From positions 1-42,732 of the IMG/VR virus record IMGVR_UViG_3300043219_000113: a stretch of DNA of 42,732 bases; one strand, written 5' to 3'. The notes beneath the pieces were generated by a model. It made no database searches, was not told where the DNA came from, and saw only the letters and a program-made list of their open reading frames with translations. Below are positions 5,630 through 11,779 of the stretch, piece after piece; the first letter of the stretch is position 1, and each line of letters begins with the position of its first letter. The stretch is from a virus. Made by a program: the position numbers and the translations under genes.

Positions 5630-5704
5630 GCACTTGTAGCTGAGACAGATTAGCGTGTGTCTGAAAAACACAAGAGATTGGAGCGTTACCAATCGAGTGC
5701 ACCA
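5630..5704 (+). tRNA. tRNA-Phe (GAA), atypical T- and D-loops
   Basis: The cloverleaf is clear. The acceptor GCACTTG/CGAGTGC (one G-U) is followed by A and encoded CCA (5702-5704). The D stem is GCT/AGC. The anticodon stem TGTGT/ACACA has loop CTGAAAA and anticodon GAA at 5663-5665. The T stem is ATTGG/CCAAT. The T-loop is AGCGTTA instead of TTCRANN, and the D-loop (GAGACAGATT) lacks the GG pair, so both partners of the usual elbow contacts are altered. It could be functional but divergent, or decaying. Only 4 nt separate it from tRNA-Cys, so they share a precursor. Confidence 0.7.
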
Positions 5705-5708
5705 AACA

Positions 5709-5783
5709 GGGTGATTGGCTGAATGGTAAGGCCGCGATCTGCAACATCGATGCTCAGTGGTTCGATTCCACTATCACCCTCCA
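5709..5783 (+). tRNA. tRNA-Cys (GCA)
   Basis: The acceptor GGGTGAT/ATCACCC has discriminator T and encoded CCA (5781-5783). The D arm GGC...GCC has GG in the loop. The anticodon stem CGAT/ATCG encloses loop CTGCAAC, anticodon GCA. The T stem AGTGG/CCACT has the normal loop TTCGATT. It is directly downstream of tRNA-Phe. Phage tRNAs usually offset codon-use differences or host tRNA cleavage. Confidence 0.85.
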
Positions 5784-5790
5784 ATAACAT

Positions 5791-5802
5791 CTCCCAGTCC
5801 AT
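5791..5802 (+). repeat. CTCCCAGTCCAT repeat, copy 3
   Basis: This is identical to 5207-5218 and lies 7 bp after the CCA end of tRNA-Cys. The stretch from here to 5867 holds no gene. Confidence 0.5.
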
Positions 5803-5867
5803 TAGACGCAGTAACAATTGACACTGGCGAAAAAGCAACTGTTATCCAAGACCATTAGGAAACACCT

Positions 5868-5973
5868 ATATTATTAATAACGTTAGAGCGCGGATAAAGC
5901 AGTGTAAGTGCAGGGCTTGGGTTGATCTCCCTACAAGGAATGTAAATAAGATGCTGCATACCGTTAATAATAT
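5868..5973 (+). ncRNA. Structured gene-free segment closed by a 10-bp inverted repeat
   Basis: ATATTATTAA (5868-5877) is perfectly complementary to TTAATAATAT (5964-5973). With a 2-nt bulge the stem extends to AACG/CGTT. Inside are GCAG/CTGC and AGGG/CCCT pairings around GGGCTTGGG, which resembles the motif copied at 5985 and 8210. No coding frame was found here. Confidence 0.4.
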
Positions 5974-5984
5974 CTGTAAAGCAA

Positions 5985-6028
5985 AGAGTATTGGCATGGG
6001 CTATGTAGCGTCCCTGCACAAACGCTCT
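5985..6028 (+). ncRNA. Duplicated structured motif, copy 1
   Basis: This element begins AGAGTATTGGCAT and ends CGCTCT, and folds as AGAG/CTCT closing a GGCA..GGG/CCC..TGC hairpin. It aligns almost fully with 8210-8252 apart from three single-base indels and one or two substitutions. It lies upstream of the attenuator-like element and the SPFH gene. Confidence 0.5.
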
Positions 6029-6080
6029 TTATGTTTGCTATGTTTTTCAATAAGTTAGAGTAAAATTATACAGGAAATGC

Positions 6081-6108
6081 TTGCATAATTAAATAAAATG
6101 ACTATTAT
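6081..6108 (+). promoter_or_regulatory. Candidate promoter (TTGCAT-16-TATTAT)
   Basis: TTGCAT and TATTAT are 16 nt apart and would start transcription near 6115, a few bases before the folded element at 6121-6216. The -10 is good and the -35 weak. Confidence 0.35.
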
Positions 6109-6114
6109 TATTAC

Positions 6115-6216
6115 TGGGTCGTGGTTGTCCCTTAACGAAGCTAAACAAGCTCTGATCTTTATCCTTTTTTGACTGCTTCGGTCACAACCACAAGGGATAG
6201 GGGTCAGAGCTTTTTT
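6115..6216 (+). promoter_or_regulatory. Attenuator or riboswitch-like leader of the SPFH gene
   Basis: Bases 6147-6167 pair with 6192-6212 in a continuous 21-bp stem with several G-U pairs (outer part AAGCTCTGA/TCAGAGCTT). TTTTTT (6211-6216) follows, a strong intrinsic terminator 18 bp before the next start codon. The upstream strand holds GTGGTTGT (6121-6128) and CGAAGC (6136-6141), perfectly complementary to ACAACCAC (6184-6191) and GCTTCG (6175-6180) in the apical loop. A pseudoknot or a competing fold could set read-through into the SPFH operon. It could instead be a separate small RNA. The topology matches 4734-4865. No known riboswitch class was recognised. Confidence 0.6.
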
Positions 6217-6233
6217 ATTATCTGGAGATTAGA

Positions 6234-7157
6234 ATGAAGATTAAATTAATTGCAGTAATTTCAGTGTTAATGGTTTTGGTGGGTTGCGGTACAAAGGTCG
6301 AGGTTCCTCCGGCTAATGTCGGGAAGATTTTAACTAAGAACGGCTTTGCGCCCGAAACGGTCCCGCCTAGTAAGTTCAGGCTTCCTGCCTGCTTGTCATA
6401 TTGTGATCGCCTGGTATTGCTTGAGGCTAGCGATAATAAGCTTGTCGAGCTGTTAACGGTCTTTATGCCGAAGGATAAGCTGAACATTACCGTTGACATT
6501 AGGGGGACGTACTCTATACCCACCTCCAAAAAATCTGTTGACTCGATTTACAGTAAGGTCGTGGCGCAGGAGATGGGGAATTCGCTATCAGCTATTACAG
6601 CTAAATCTGTTTATGCTACTTATGGTCAGCAGGCCGTTAGAGGAATTGTCCGCAGCGAAATAACTAAATATTCTATTAGCGAGGTCTTGGCTCAAAGAGA
6701 GGTAATCGGCCAGAATATTCACGCCGCTATTGCTGCAAAACTGGCGGCAACCAATACGCCAATTTCGATCAGTCGTTTTGAGCTTGCTAACATTCAGCCG
6801 CCAGCGGTTATTGTTAAAGCTCAAGAATCCGCTAAAGAGCGTGAGATTGATATTCAAAAAGCTGAGGCAGAGGCACAGATTGATCTAGTGAAGGCTGAGA
6901 GGGCGCTGGAAATAGCCAAGAAGGATCGTCTGGTTAAGCGAGAGGAAGCGGAGTCAATCGCAGAGCAGAATCGAATAGCTGCGAAATCCATCACCCCCCA
7001 GTTGCTGGCTTACAGAAAGCTTGAGACAGCTGAAAGAATTTATACCGCCTTAGCGAAATCAAATAACGTGGTTATTGTTCCGGCTGATTCATCTGGGTTT
7101 AGCAACATTAATGATAATGCCGTTCTGGCCAAGTTAATAGGAAGGGAGTTTAAGTAA
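6234..7157 (+). CDS. SPFH/band-7 (prohibitin-like) lipoprotein
   Basis: This 307-aa protein has a lipoprotein signal (residues 1-18) with lipobox LVGC, acylated Cys18. A band-7 domain follows at about 25-210 (FMPKDKLNITVDIRGTYSI...VLAQREVIGQNIHAAI...ISISRFELANIQPP). Next is a charged coiled-coil (about 195-250) and a short C-terminal region. SPFH proteins form ring or cage assemblies on membranes; HflK/HflC restrain FtsH. Lipid anchoring would place the domain in the periplasm. Its mRNA starts after an attenuator-like terminator. The next gene overlaps as TAATG and encodes a membrane protein, probably its partner. The role in infection is unknown. Confidence 0.8.
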   Translation: MKIKLIAVISVLMVLVGCGTKVEVPPANVGKILTKNGFAPETVPPSKFRLPACLSYCDRLVLLEASDNKLVELLTVFMPKDKLNITVDIRGTYSIPTSKKSVDSIYSKVVAQEMGNSLSAITAKSVYATYGQQAVRGIVRSEITKYSISEVLAQREVIGQNIHAAIAAKLAATNTPISISRFELANIQPPAVIVKAQESAKEREIDIQKAEAEAQIDLVKAERALEIAKKDRLVKREEAESIAEQNRIAAKSITPQLLAYRKLETAERIYTALAKSNNVVIVPADSSGFSNINDNAVLAKLIGREFK

Positions 7158-7486
7158 TGAATCTATTATTCGGATTAGTTATTGGCCTATTTAGCGCCTC
7201 TGCTTTCTGGATTACATGCTGGCTCATACCCGAAAGGGTGTGGGCGTTGCTGCCAGAAGAAATTCAAGCGTGGAAAGATGTTGTTATCCGTTTTTTTACC
7301 TCGGTAATTCTCGTTGTTATTTGCTGGAATAGTGTAATGACATACGCCCCGCGACTGACGCTGAGCACCAGCCATCAACCCTCAGCGCCAGAGTATAAAA
7401 ACATTCCTGAAACGAAGGATATTTTTGAGAGCCAAGATAGGTCGAATAGGTTTAGCGACAGGCTGAAAGTTGAAAAAGTTGAGTGA
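7157..7486 (+). CDS. Two-helix membrane protein paired with the SPFH lipoprotein
   Basis: This 109-aa protein has hydrophobic helices at about residues 3-24 (LLFGLVIGLFSASAFWITCWLI) and 43-60 (VVIRFFTSVILVVICWNS), then a polar tail. The start overlaps the stop of the SPFH gene (TAATG), so the two are co-translated and may form one membrane complex. No family was recognised. Confidence 0.65.
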   Translation: MNLLFGLVIGLFSASAFWITCWLIPERVWALLPEEIQAWKDVVIRFFTSVILVVICWNSVMTYAPRLTLSTSHQPSAPEYKNIPETKDIFESQDRSNRFSDRLKVEKVE

Positions 7487-7524
7487 GATTGAATGGAAGC
7501 ACGCATCAACTGGGATTTGCAGAA

Positions 7525-7593
7525 ATGCACCCGACAACGTATTTAAACGGAGAGCGCTGGGATGATGAGATAGTTCCGGTAACTTATATTTAA
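7525..7593 (+). CDS. Possible 22-aa peptide
   Basis: A short frame (MHPTTYLNGERWDDEIVPVTYI) fills the gap between two genes. No clear ribosome-binding site is present, so it is tentative. The rest of 7487-7613 holds nothing else recognisable. Confidence 0.2.
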   Translation: MHPTTYLNGERWDDEIVPVTYI

Positions 7594-7613
7594 ACAACTT
7601 TCGGAGTTAGATT

Positions 7614-7826
7614 ATGGATAGGAAATTCACCTACACAAAAAGACCTTGCAGCATTTGTGGGCAGAGAATAACCGCTAATGGGTTTGCAATGATTGCACAT
7701 TTAAGAAAGCACGTTCGGGAGGGTGTTATCAATGAAAGATCGATCGACGGCAGGCCTGCTTTTGCTAAGCCATCCGAAGGCTTAGCAGGGTTTAAAGATC
7801 AGTCTCGGGCTGGGAACTACTTCTAG
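7614..7826 (+). CDS. Small C2H2-type zinc-finger protein, 70 aa
   Basis: Residues 12-33 read CSICGQRITANGFAMIAHLRKH. The CxxC pair and two histidines four residues apart fit a C2H2 finger that may bind DNA. The C-terminal half is polar. CGGAG precedes the start by a workable distance. Target unknown. Confidence 0.65.
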   Translation: MDRKFTYTKRPCSICGQRITANGFAMIAHLRKHVREGVINERSIDGRPAFAKPSEGLAGFKDQSRAGNYF

Positions 7827-7861
7827 GCCGATTTTATGTACCTACTGGGAGCATTAGAGAT

Positions 7862-8197
7862 ATGAGTAATGATTATGAAAAAGATATAACCGAAGCGCTG
7901 GGAGACAACCGGCACTTAATCTTGCTCGGTTGTAGAGCCGATGCGGACATAGATCACTGGAAAGCCCTCGCAGCTAATCCTAAGTTTACTGCCGACCTCC
8001 CCAGCGAAGAACATCTTTGGTGGTGGTGGAATGGTGATGAGGATGCTGCGCCCGTCCATGTTGAAATAATGTACTCAGGAAGTAATGGCGAGCACTTTGC
8101 CTCTTTGGGTCAGCACGGATGGACGGTAGCTCAATGGGTTAAAGATATGGGCGGCATGTGGGCAAAAGCAACTGTCCCAGCAACGCCCATCACGTGA
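7862..8197 (+). CDS. Hypothetical protein, 111 aa
   Basis: GGGAGCATTAGAGAT precedes the start and matches the leader before 1251. The sequence has a tryptophan run (HLWWWWNGDED, residues 53-63) and a strand-rich middle. No cysteine cluster or membrane segment is present. The family was not recognised. Confidence 0.6.
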   Translation: MSNDYEKDITEALGDNRHLILLGCRADADIDHWKALAANPKFTADLPSEEHLWWWWNGDEDAAPVHVEIMYSGSNGEHFASLGQHGWTVAQWVKDMGGMWAKATVPATPIT

Positions 8198-8209
8198 ATA
8201 TATACTCAC

Positions 8210-8252
8210 AGAGTATTGGCATAGGGCTTGTAGCATCCCTGCCAAACGCTCT
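8210..8252 (+). promoter_or_regulatory. Duplicated structured motif, copy 2
   Basis: This segment aligns with 5985-6028 with few changes and keeps the AGAG/CTCT and GGCA..GGG/CCC..TGCC pairings. It lies 34 bp before the gene at 8287, so a 5' leader role is plausible. Confidence 0.5.
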
Positions 8253-8286
8253 ATAGGACAATTAACTTTAATTATTGGAGATTAGG

Positions 8287-8892
8287 ATGACAAACTTATA
8301 CAAATTTGAGAGCCTCAAGGATTTTATGCAGCAAAGGATTGATAGTTATATTTTATCTCTTGATCTTAATATTCCTGACAAGATGTACAGGATATCACAC
8401 AGAAAAATAGAAAGTGTTGAGTGTACTGGCGTTAGGTACTTCGACAAAATCCTACTGGGGATTCCCGAGTATAACAAAAGGCCATCTACAAAAGCGGTTG
8501 AAAAAATAAGAGAGGTACACGATAAGTTCATGTCAGAAGAGATGGATATTAATATGGTTAGGATAGGATTTAAGTCATCTGGTGGAAGCTTTAGCACAAG
8601 CTGGTCAGATAGCATAGATGAATACAATACCGGCAATTACTCAACTGATTTGCCAGCTTTAAAAGTCGAGCTTGAGGATCAGATAGAAGAATATAACAAG
8701 GTTTATATTGCAAAGGATGGGCAGTTTAATTGCGGGTATTGCCGAAAAGCTATTGATAATTCCGGAAAAGTAACAAGCAAGCTGATATATCAAAGCAGGG
8801 ATAATTGGGGGAAGGCCTTTGTGAAAACAGAAATGGTGGATTACTGCTCTGGGCAATGTGCTCACCACAATCAATGTGCGCATGAAGGCTAA
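8287..8892 (+). CDS. Hypothetical protein with C-terminal cysteine cluster, 201 aa
   Basis: The ATG at 8287 follows GGAGATTAGG; the TTG at 8275 lies inside that site and is not used. Residues 1-140 are charged and helical with no recognised fold. Residues 149-201 carry CGYC, CSGQC and further Cys/His residues, probably a zinc-binding domain. It follows copy 2 of the structured motif. Confidence 0.6.
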   Translation: MTNLYKFESLKDFMQQRIDSYILSLDLNIPDKMYRISHRKIESVECTGVRYFDKILLGIPEYNKRPSTKAVEKIREVHDKFMSEEMDINMVRIGFKSSGGSFSTSWSDSIDEYNTGNYSTDLPALKVELEDQIEEYNKVYIAKDGQFNCGYCRKAIDNSGKVTSKLIYQSRDNWGKAFVKTEMVDYCSGQCAHHNQCAHEG

Positions 8893-9007
8893 ATTATTAA
8901 AGACCTCACAGCAAGGAACCTATTTACAACGTATTTAAGGATAATAAGTATATCGGCAGTACAAGGAATAAGGCGGAAGTAAACGATTTAACCAGAGGAT
9001 AATAGAA

Positions 9008-9445
9008 ATGAAGGTTGCATTCAACGGTTGTTTTGGCGGGTTTAGTTTGAGTCCTCTAGCTGAGACCGAGTACAGAAAGAAAAAAGGAATAACTCTAACT
9101 TGGTATGAAGGCGTTGGCGATTATCCATATGAGAGCTATGTGAAGGTTGCCGACGTCAGTGCTTTGTCAGAGAGGGGGCGTAGTATATTTTCCTTATCAG
9201 CAGCAATTGAGGATTTGGGGGATAGGATAACTAAAATTCCAGAGGGAAGTGCTTTTTATGAGTCTTGGTATGGGTCAGAAAATAGGAGTGATCCAGATTT
9301 AATAGCAGTTATAGAGAGTCTTGGGGATGCCTCAAGCGGGGTGCACGCCAACTTAATGATCAAGGAAATACCGGACGGTGCCGAGTTTGAAATTGACGAA
9401 TATGACGGTAATGAGACGGTAGTTCCTCCGCGTCAGGTCTGGTGA
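9008..9445 (+). CDS. Conserved phage protein of the CFGGFxLS type, 145 aa
   Basis: The opening MKVAFNGCFGGFSLS, the central SDPDLIAVIESLG and the ending IPDGAEFEIDEYDGNE match a small protein family found in many tailed phages. These have no known function. It is probably cytoplasmic. The spacer 8893-9007 holds no gene. Confidence 0.65.
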   Translation: MKVAFNGCFGGFSLSPLAETEYRKKKGITLTWYEGVGDYPYESYVKVADVSALSERGRSIFSLSAAIEDLGDRITKIPEGSAFYESWYGSENRSDPDLIAVIESLGDASSGVHANLMIKEIPDGAEFEIDEYDGNETVVPPRQVW

Positions 9446-9489
9446 TCCATAAGGCAGGTATAAACACATTAATTAAAGAGGGTTAGACA

Positions 9490-9633
9490 ATGTGGAGGTT
9501 CGTACATAACTGTATAGCTCATCCTTTATTATTTTTTAGCTTCGATGCCGATTGGGCTGTTAAATTTCACGACTGGAGTAGCAAGAAAATGCACGATAAA
9601 TACCCTAAACTTTACAAGAGGATTGATTCATGA
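9490..9633 (+). CDS. Small conserved phage protein, 47 aa
   Basis: The pattern WRFVHNCIAHPLLFF...WAVKFHDWSSKKM resembles short phage proteins with a HN-IAHPL and FHDWT motif of unknown role. The N-terminal part is amphipathic or weakly hydrophobic. The stop overlaps the next start as ATGA. Confidence 0.55.
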   Translation: MWRFVHNCIAHPLLFFSFDADWAVKFHDWSSKKMHDKYPKLYKRIDS

Positions 9634-9926
9634 AGTGCCCACAATGTGAAAGCGTGCTGGTCGAGCCTAGAGGCTCTGAAAAATACTGCGAAACCTGCGG
9701 ATACCCCGAAGAGAATAGATGTGAGTTTTCTCTGGTGGAAATTAAGGCTTATATCCGATCAATGTTTCAGAAACAAAACTGTGTAGAGGATATTCGTATA
9801 GAAAACCATAGTCTCGCTTGCGCCTACAACCTACTAACAGACGACAAATATGGGATAACCCAGTTTTGTGATGATAATAAGGCTGAAGGGCTAACATTAA
9901 GCAGCTTTGCGCACGTAAAAATGTAG
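9630..9926 (+). CDS. Zinc-ribbon protein, 98 aa
   Basis: CPQC (residues 3-6) and CETC (20-23) form an N-terminal zinc ribbon. Residues 35-98 hold a small helical domain. It is coupled to the preceding gene by an ATGA overlap. A nucleic-acid-binding role is plausible but unproven. Confidence 0.6.
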   Translation: MKCPQCESVLVEPRGSEKYCETCGYPEENRCEFSLVEIKAYIRSMFQKQNCVEDIRIENHSLACAYNLLTDDKYGITQFCDDNKAEGLTLSSFAHVKM

Positions 9927-9968
9927 CACTACATAGACAACCCCTTTAATCAGAATGGAGAATAGACG

Positions 9969-10124
9969 ATGAGCGACGAATTCAAGAATTTACTAGATGC
10001 AGTAACCAAGGTTAAGGCGCTTTTAGAGGCCCCTGAAGAGGGTTTGCTTAGCTGGAATATGATGCTTACAGAGGCGGTCGAAGAAACCAAAAAAGCTATT
10101 AAGGTGCTTGGTGTGGACCCTTAA
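9969..10124 (+). CDS. Hypothetical helical protein, 51 aa
   Basis: ATGGAGAATAG provides a ribosome-binding site. The product is two amphipathic helices (residues 3-22 and 31-47) separated by EEGLLSW. No family was recognised. Confidence 0.55.
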   Translation: MSDEFKNLLDAVTKVKALLEAPEEGLLSWNMMLTEAVEETKKAIKVLGVDP

Positions 10125-10179
10125 CCCATTAACAACCTATAAGGCACAGACATTAAACATTAATACTGGAGAGTGAGAA

Positions 10180-10746
10180 ATGAAAAGTATCGTAAAGCAA
10201 GGTAGCAAGGTTGTTTTCCCAAAATTCACCAAAGAGCGGGTTTACATGATTCCGTTTACTAAAGAGTCTGGATTGCAGGATCAATATTCCCGATGGAATA
10301 ACACAGCACAGGATATGCTTGATGGTATCGATGTTGATGGCATTATGTATTTTATGGCTGATCAGGGAGAGGTTCAAGCTGGAAGCACACATAGGCGCGG
10401 CGGTGCTCATATCGATGGTAATTATGGCCCTACAGGCTTTGGTAATCCGGGCCCTCCCGGCTTTAAGATAATGGAGTATAGAATGCCTGATGATTTAACT
10501 GGCGGCATATTGCTAGCCTCCACTCATACCGGATGTAAGGCTTATTCTGGCACTGTAGAGGGCAATCCAGCAAAGGGCGGTGATTGTAGCCATTTAGACT
10601 TATCAGCCACTGATGAGCTAATTATGAAGCCCAGCCATGCCTATTTCGGCAATGTCACAATGATCCATGAATCACTACCGACTGAAGCCGATCAGGAAAG
10701 AACGGTTTGTAGAATTATTCTGCCTGATAATTATATGGCTGCATAA
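10180..10746 (+). CDS. Possible 2OG-Fe(II) oxygenase-like protein, 188 aa
   Basis: The protein has HxD at residues 77-79 (GGAHIDGNYG), a distal histidine at 163 (MIHESLP) and an arginine at 174, the order and spacing expected for the Fe(II) triad and 2-oxoglutarate-binding Arg of a double-stranded beta-helix oxygenase. Strands with glycine-rich turns lie between. If correct, it could hydroxylate a protein or nucleic acid base. An unrelated cupin-like or structural protein is the alternative. TGGAGAGTGAG precedes the start. Confidence 0.4.
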   Translation: MKSIVKQGSKVVFPKFTKERVYMIPFTKESGLQDQYSRWNNTAQDMLDGIDVDGIMYFMADQGEVQAGSTHRRGGAHIDGNYGPTGFGNPGPPGFKIMEYRMPDDLTGGILLASTHTGCKAYSGTVEGNPAKGGDCSHLDLSATDELIMKPSHAYFGNVTMIHESLPTEADQERTVCRIILPDNYMAA

Positions 10747-10771
10747 CCCACACTACTAAGAGGATAAGAGA

Positions 10772-10978
10772 ATGGCAGTTATAAGACGAAGGAATAAATC
10801 AAAACCGCCTGAGAGGGTAGCGCGTGATGTGGACGAGGTATGGTGGCGCGAGTTACTTGGCTACCTTCCTGACGGTTGCGCATGGAATGAGCTGTCGAAT
10901 GGCTGGCTAAATGAGCAGTATGAAAAAAATATATCACCAAAAGAAGTATTTGATCAGCTCACGCTCATAGAATTTTAA
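10772..10978 (+). CDS. Hypothetical protein, 68 aa
   Basis: AAGAGGATAAG precedes the start. A basic N-terminus (VIRRRNKSKPPERVARD) is followed by a tryptophan-rich helical segment (VWWRELLGYLPDGCAWNEL). No family was recognised. Confidence 0.6.
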   Translation: MAVIRRRNKSKPPERVARDVDEVWWRELLGYLPDGCAWNELSNGWLNEQYEKNISPKEVFDQLTLIEF

Positions 10979-11009
10979 CCCATAACCTTCCCTATAAGGA
11001 GAAAGCGAT

Positions 11010-11198
11010 ATGCACTTATACCACTATTGCGCATTGAGTCTTGTTGAAACTGGCACCGAGTATTACAGCGGTACAATGATGCTAAAAAAGAAGATTAAAA
11101 CAAACGCTGATTATGTCGTGTTTAAAGAGCAATTGGCCGAACATTTAGAGGTAGAGCCAAAATCATTTATTTTATCGTCCTTAAGTTATCTGTCCTAG
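11010..11198 (+). CDS. Hypothetical protein, 62 aa
   Basis: ATAAGGAGA precedes the start. The beginning (HLYHYCALSLVETGTEYYSGT) looks strand-like, followed by a helix. It is the last gene before the late promoter region. No family was recognised. Confidence 0.55.
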   Translation: MHLYHYCALSLVETGTEYYSGTMMLKKKIKTNADYVVFKEQLAEHLEVEPKSFILSSLSYLS

Positions 11199-11207
11199 CC
11201 ACTAATT

Positions 11208-11234
11208 ACCCTTAACTCCCAAAGGGTATATAAT
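11208..11234 (+). promoter_or_regulatory. Promoter with dyad, probably giving a leaderless transcript
   Basis: TATAAT (11229-11234) lies 7 nt before the start codon at 11242. Transcription should begin at or next to the ATG, and no ribosome-binding site is present. ACCCTT (11208-11213) and AAGGGT (11222-11227) form a dyad just upstream where the -35 should be, possibly an activator site. This could be the late-gene promoter. Confidence 0.5.
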
Positions 11235-11241
11235 ACGTGGC

Positions 11242-11529
11242 ATGAGCGATAAAGAGGACATCCAAGCCGTAGAGGACCGTACAGGCCACGTTCTGTCTAA
11301 GACTCACCTTATATCCATTGAAGGAGCAAAGCAGCAGAGAGGCAAGAAGTGGGACGGTAGCGACGACTGGACAGGCTATCCCATATTTTCTCAGTCTAGG
11401 GAAGACGGAAGCGGTGAGCATATCCACTTTGGCAAGTTAAACGGTGAATTTTACCTCGCAAAGCTAATGGGCACAGCAGCAAGGGAGCCTATTGAGTTTT
11501 TCATATCAGGGCGGAAGCGTGAACGATGA
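11242..11529 (+). CDS. Hypothetical protein, 95 aa, first gene of the late arm
   Basis: It begins directly after a TATAAT box without a Shine-Dalgarno sequence. The product is polar with a WTGYPIFSQ and GEFYLAKLMG core, and no signal or membrane segment. It ends in basic residues. The next gene starts within its last 11 bp. No family was recognised. Confidence 0.55.
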   Translation: MSDKEDIQAVEDRTGHVLSKTHLISIEGAKQQRGKKWDGSDDWTGYPIFSQSREDGSGEHIHFGKLNGEFYLAKLMGTAAREPIEFFISGRKRER

Positions 11530-11752
11530 TCTGGATAAGACAGGTGTGGCCTTTGAAGCTATCGTCGATGATGCCAAAAAGCGTGGCGTTATCGACGATG
11601 AGCAAGGCTATCGCTTGAAACGGAGATTTCGCATTAATTCGACTGTTAGCAAAATAGCCATAAAGATAGTAAAATCATGGTGGACGTGGGTAATTGCCTT
11701 ATTTTCTGGCATTGGCGCAGAGATTACTAACTTAATTAACGTGGTTGACTAA
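11519..11752 (+). CDS. Small protein with C-terminal membrane helix, 77 aa
   Basis: A GTG at 11519 behind GCGGAAG is the most likely start; the TTG at 11492 lacks a site. Residues 1-50 are charged, and a tryptophan-led hydrophobic helix lies at about 53-70 (SWWTWVIALFSGIGAEI). No family was recognised. Confidence 0.5.
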   Translation: MNDDLDKTGVAFEAIVDDAKKRGVIDDEQGYRLKRRFRINSTVSKIAIKIVKSWWTWVIALFSGIGAEITNLINVVD

Positions 11753-11779
11753 TGACAATAATCTACAGGTCTAAATAAG

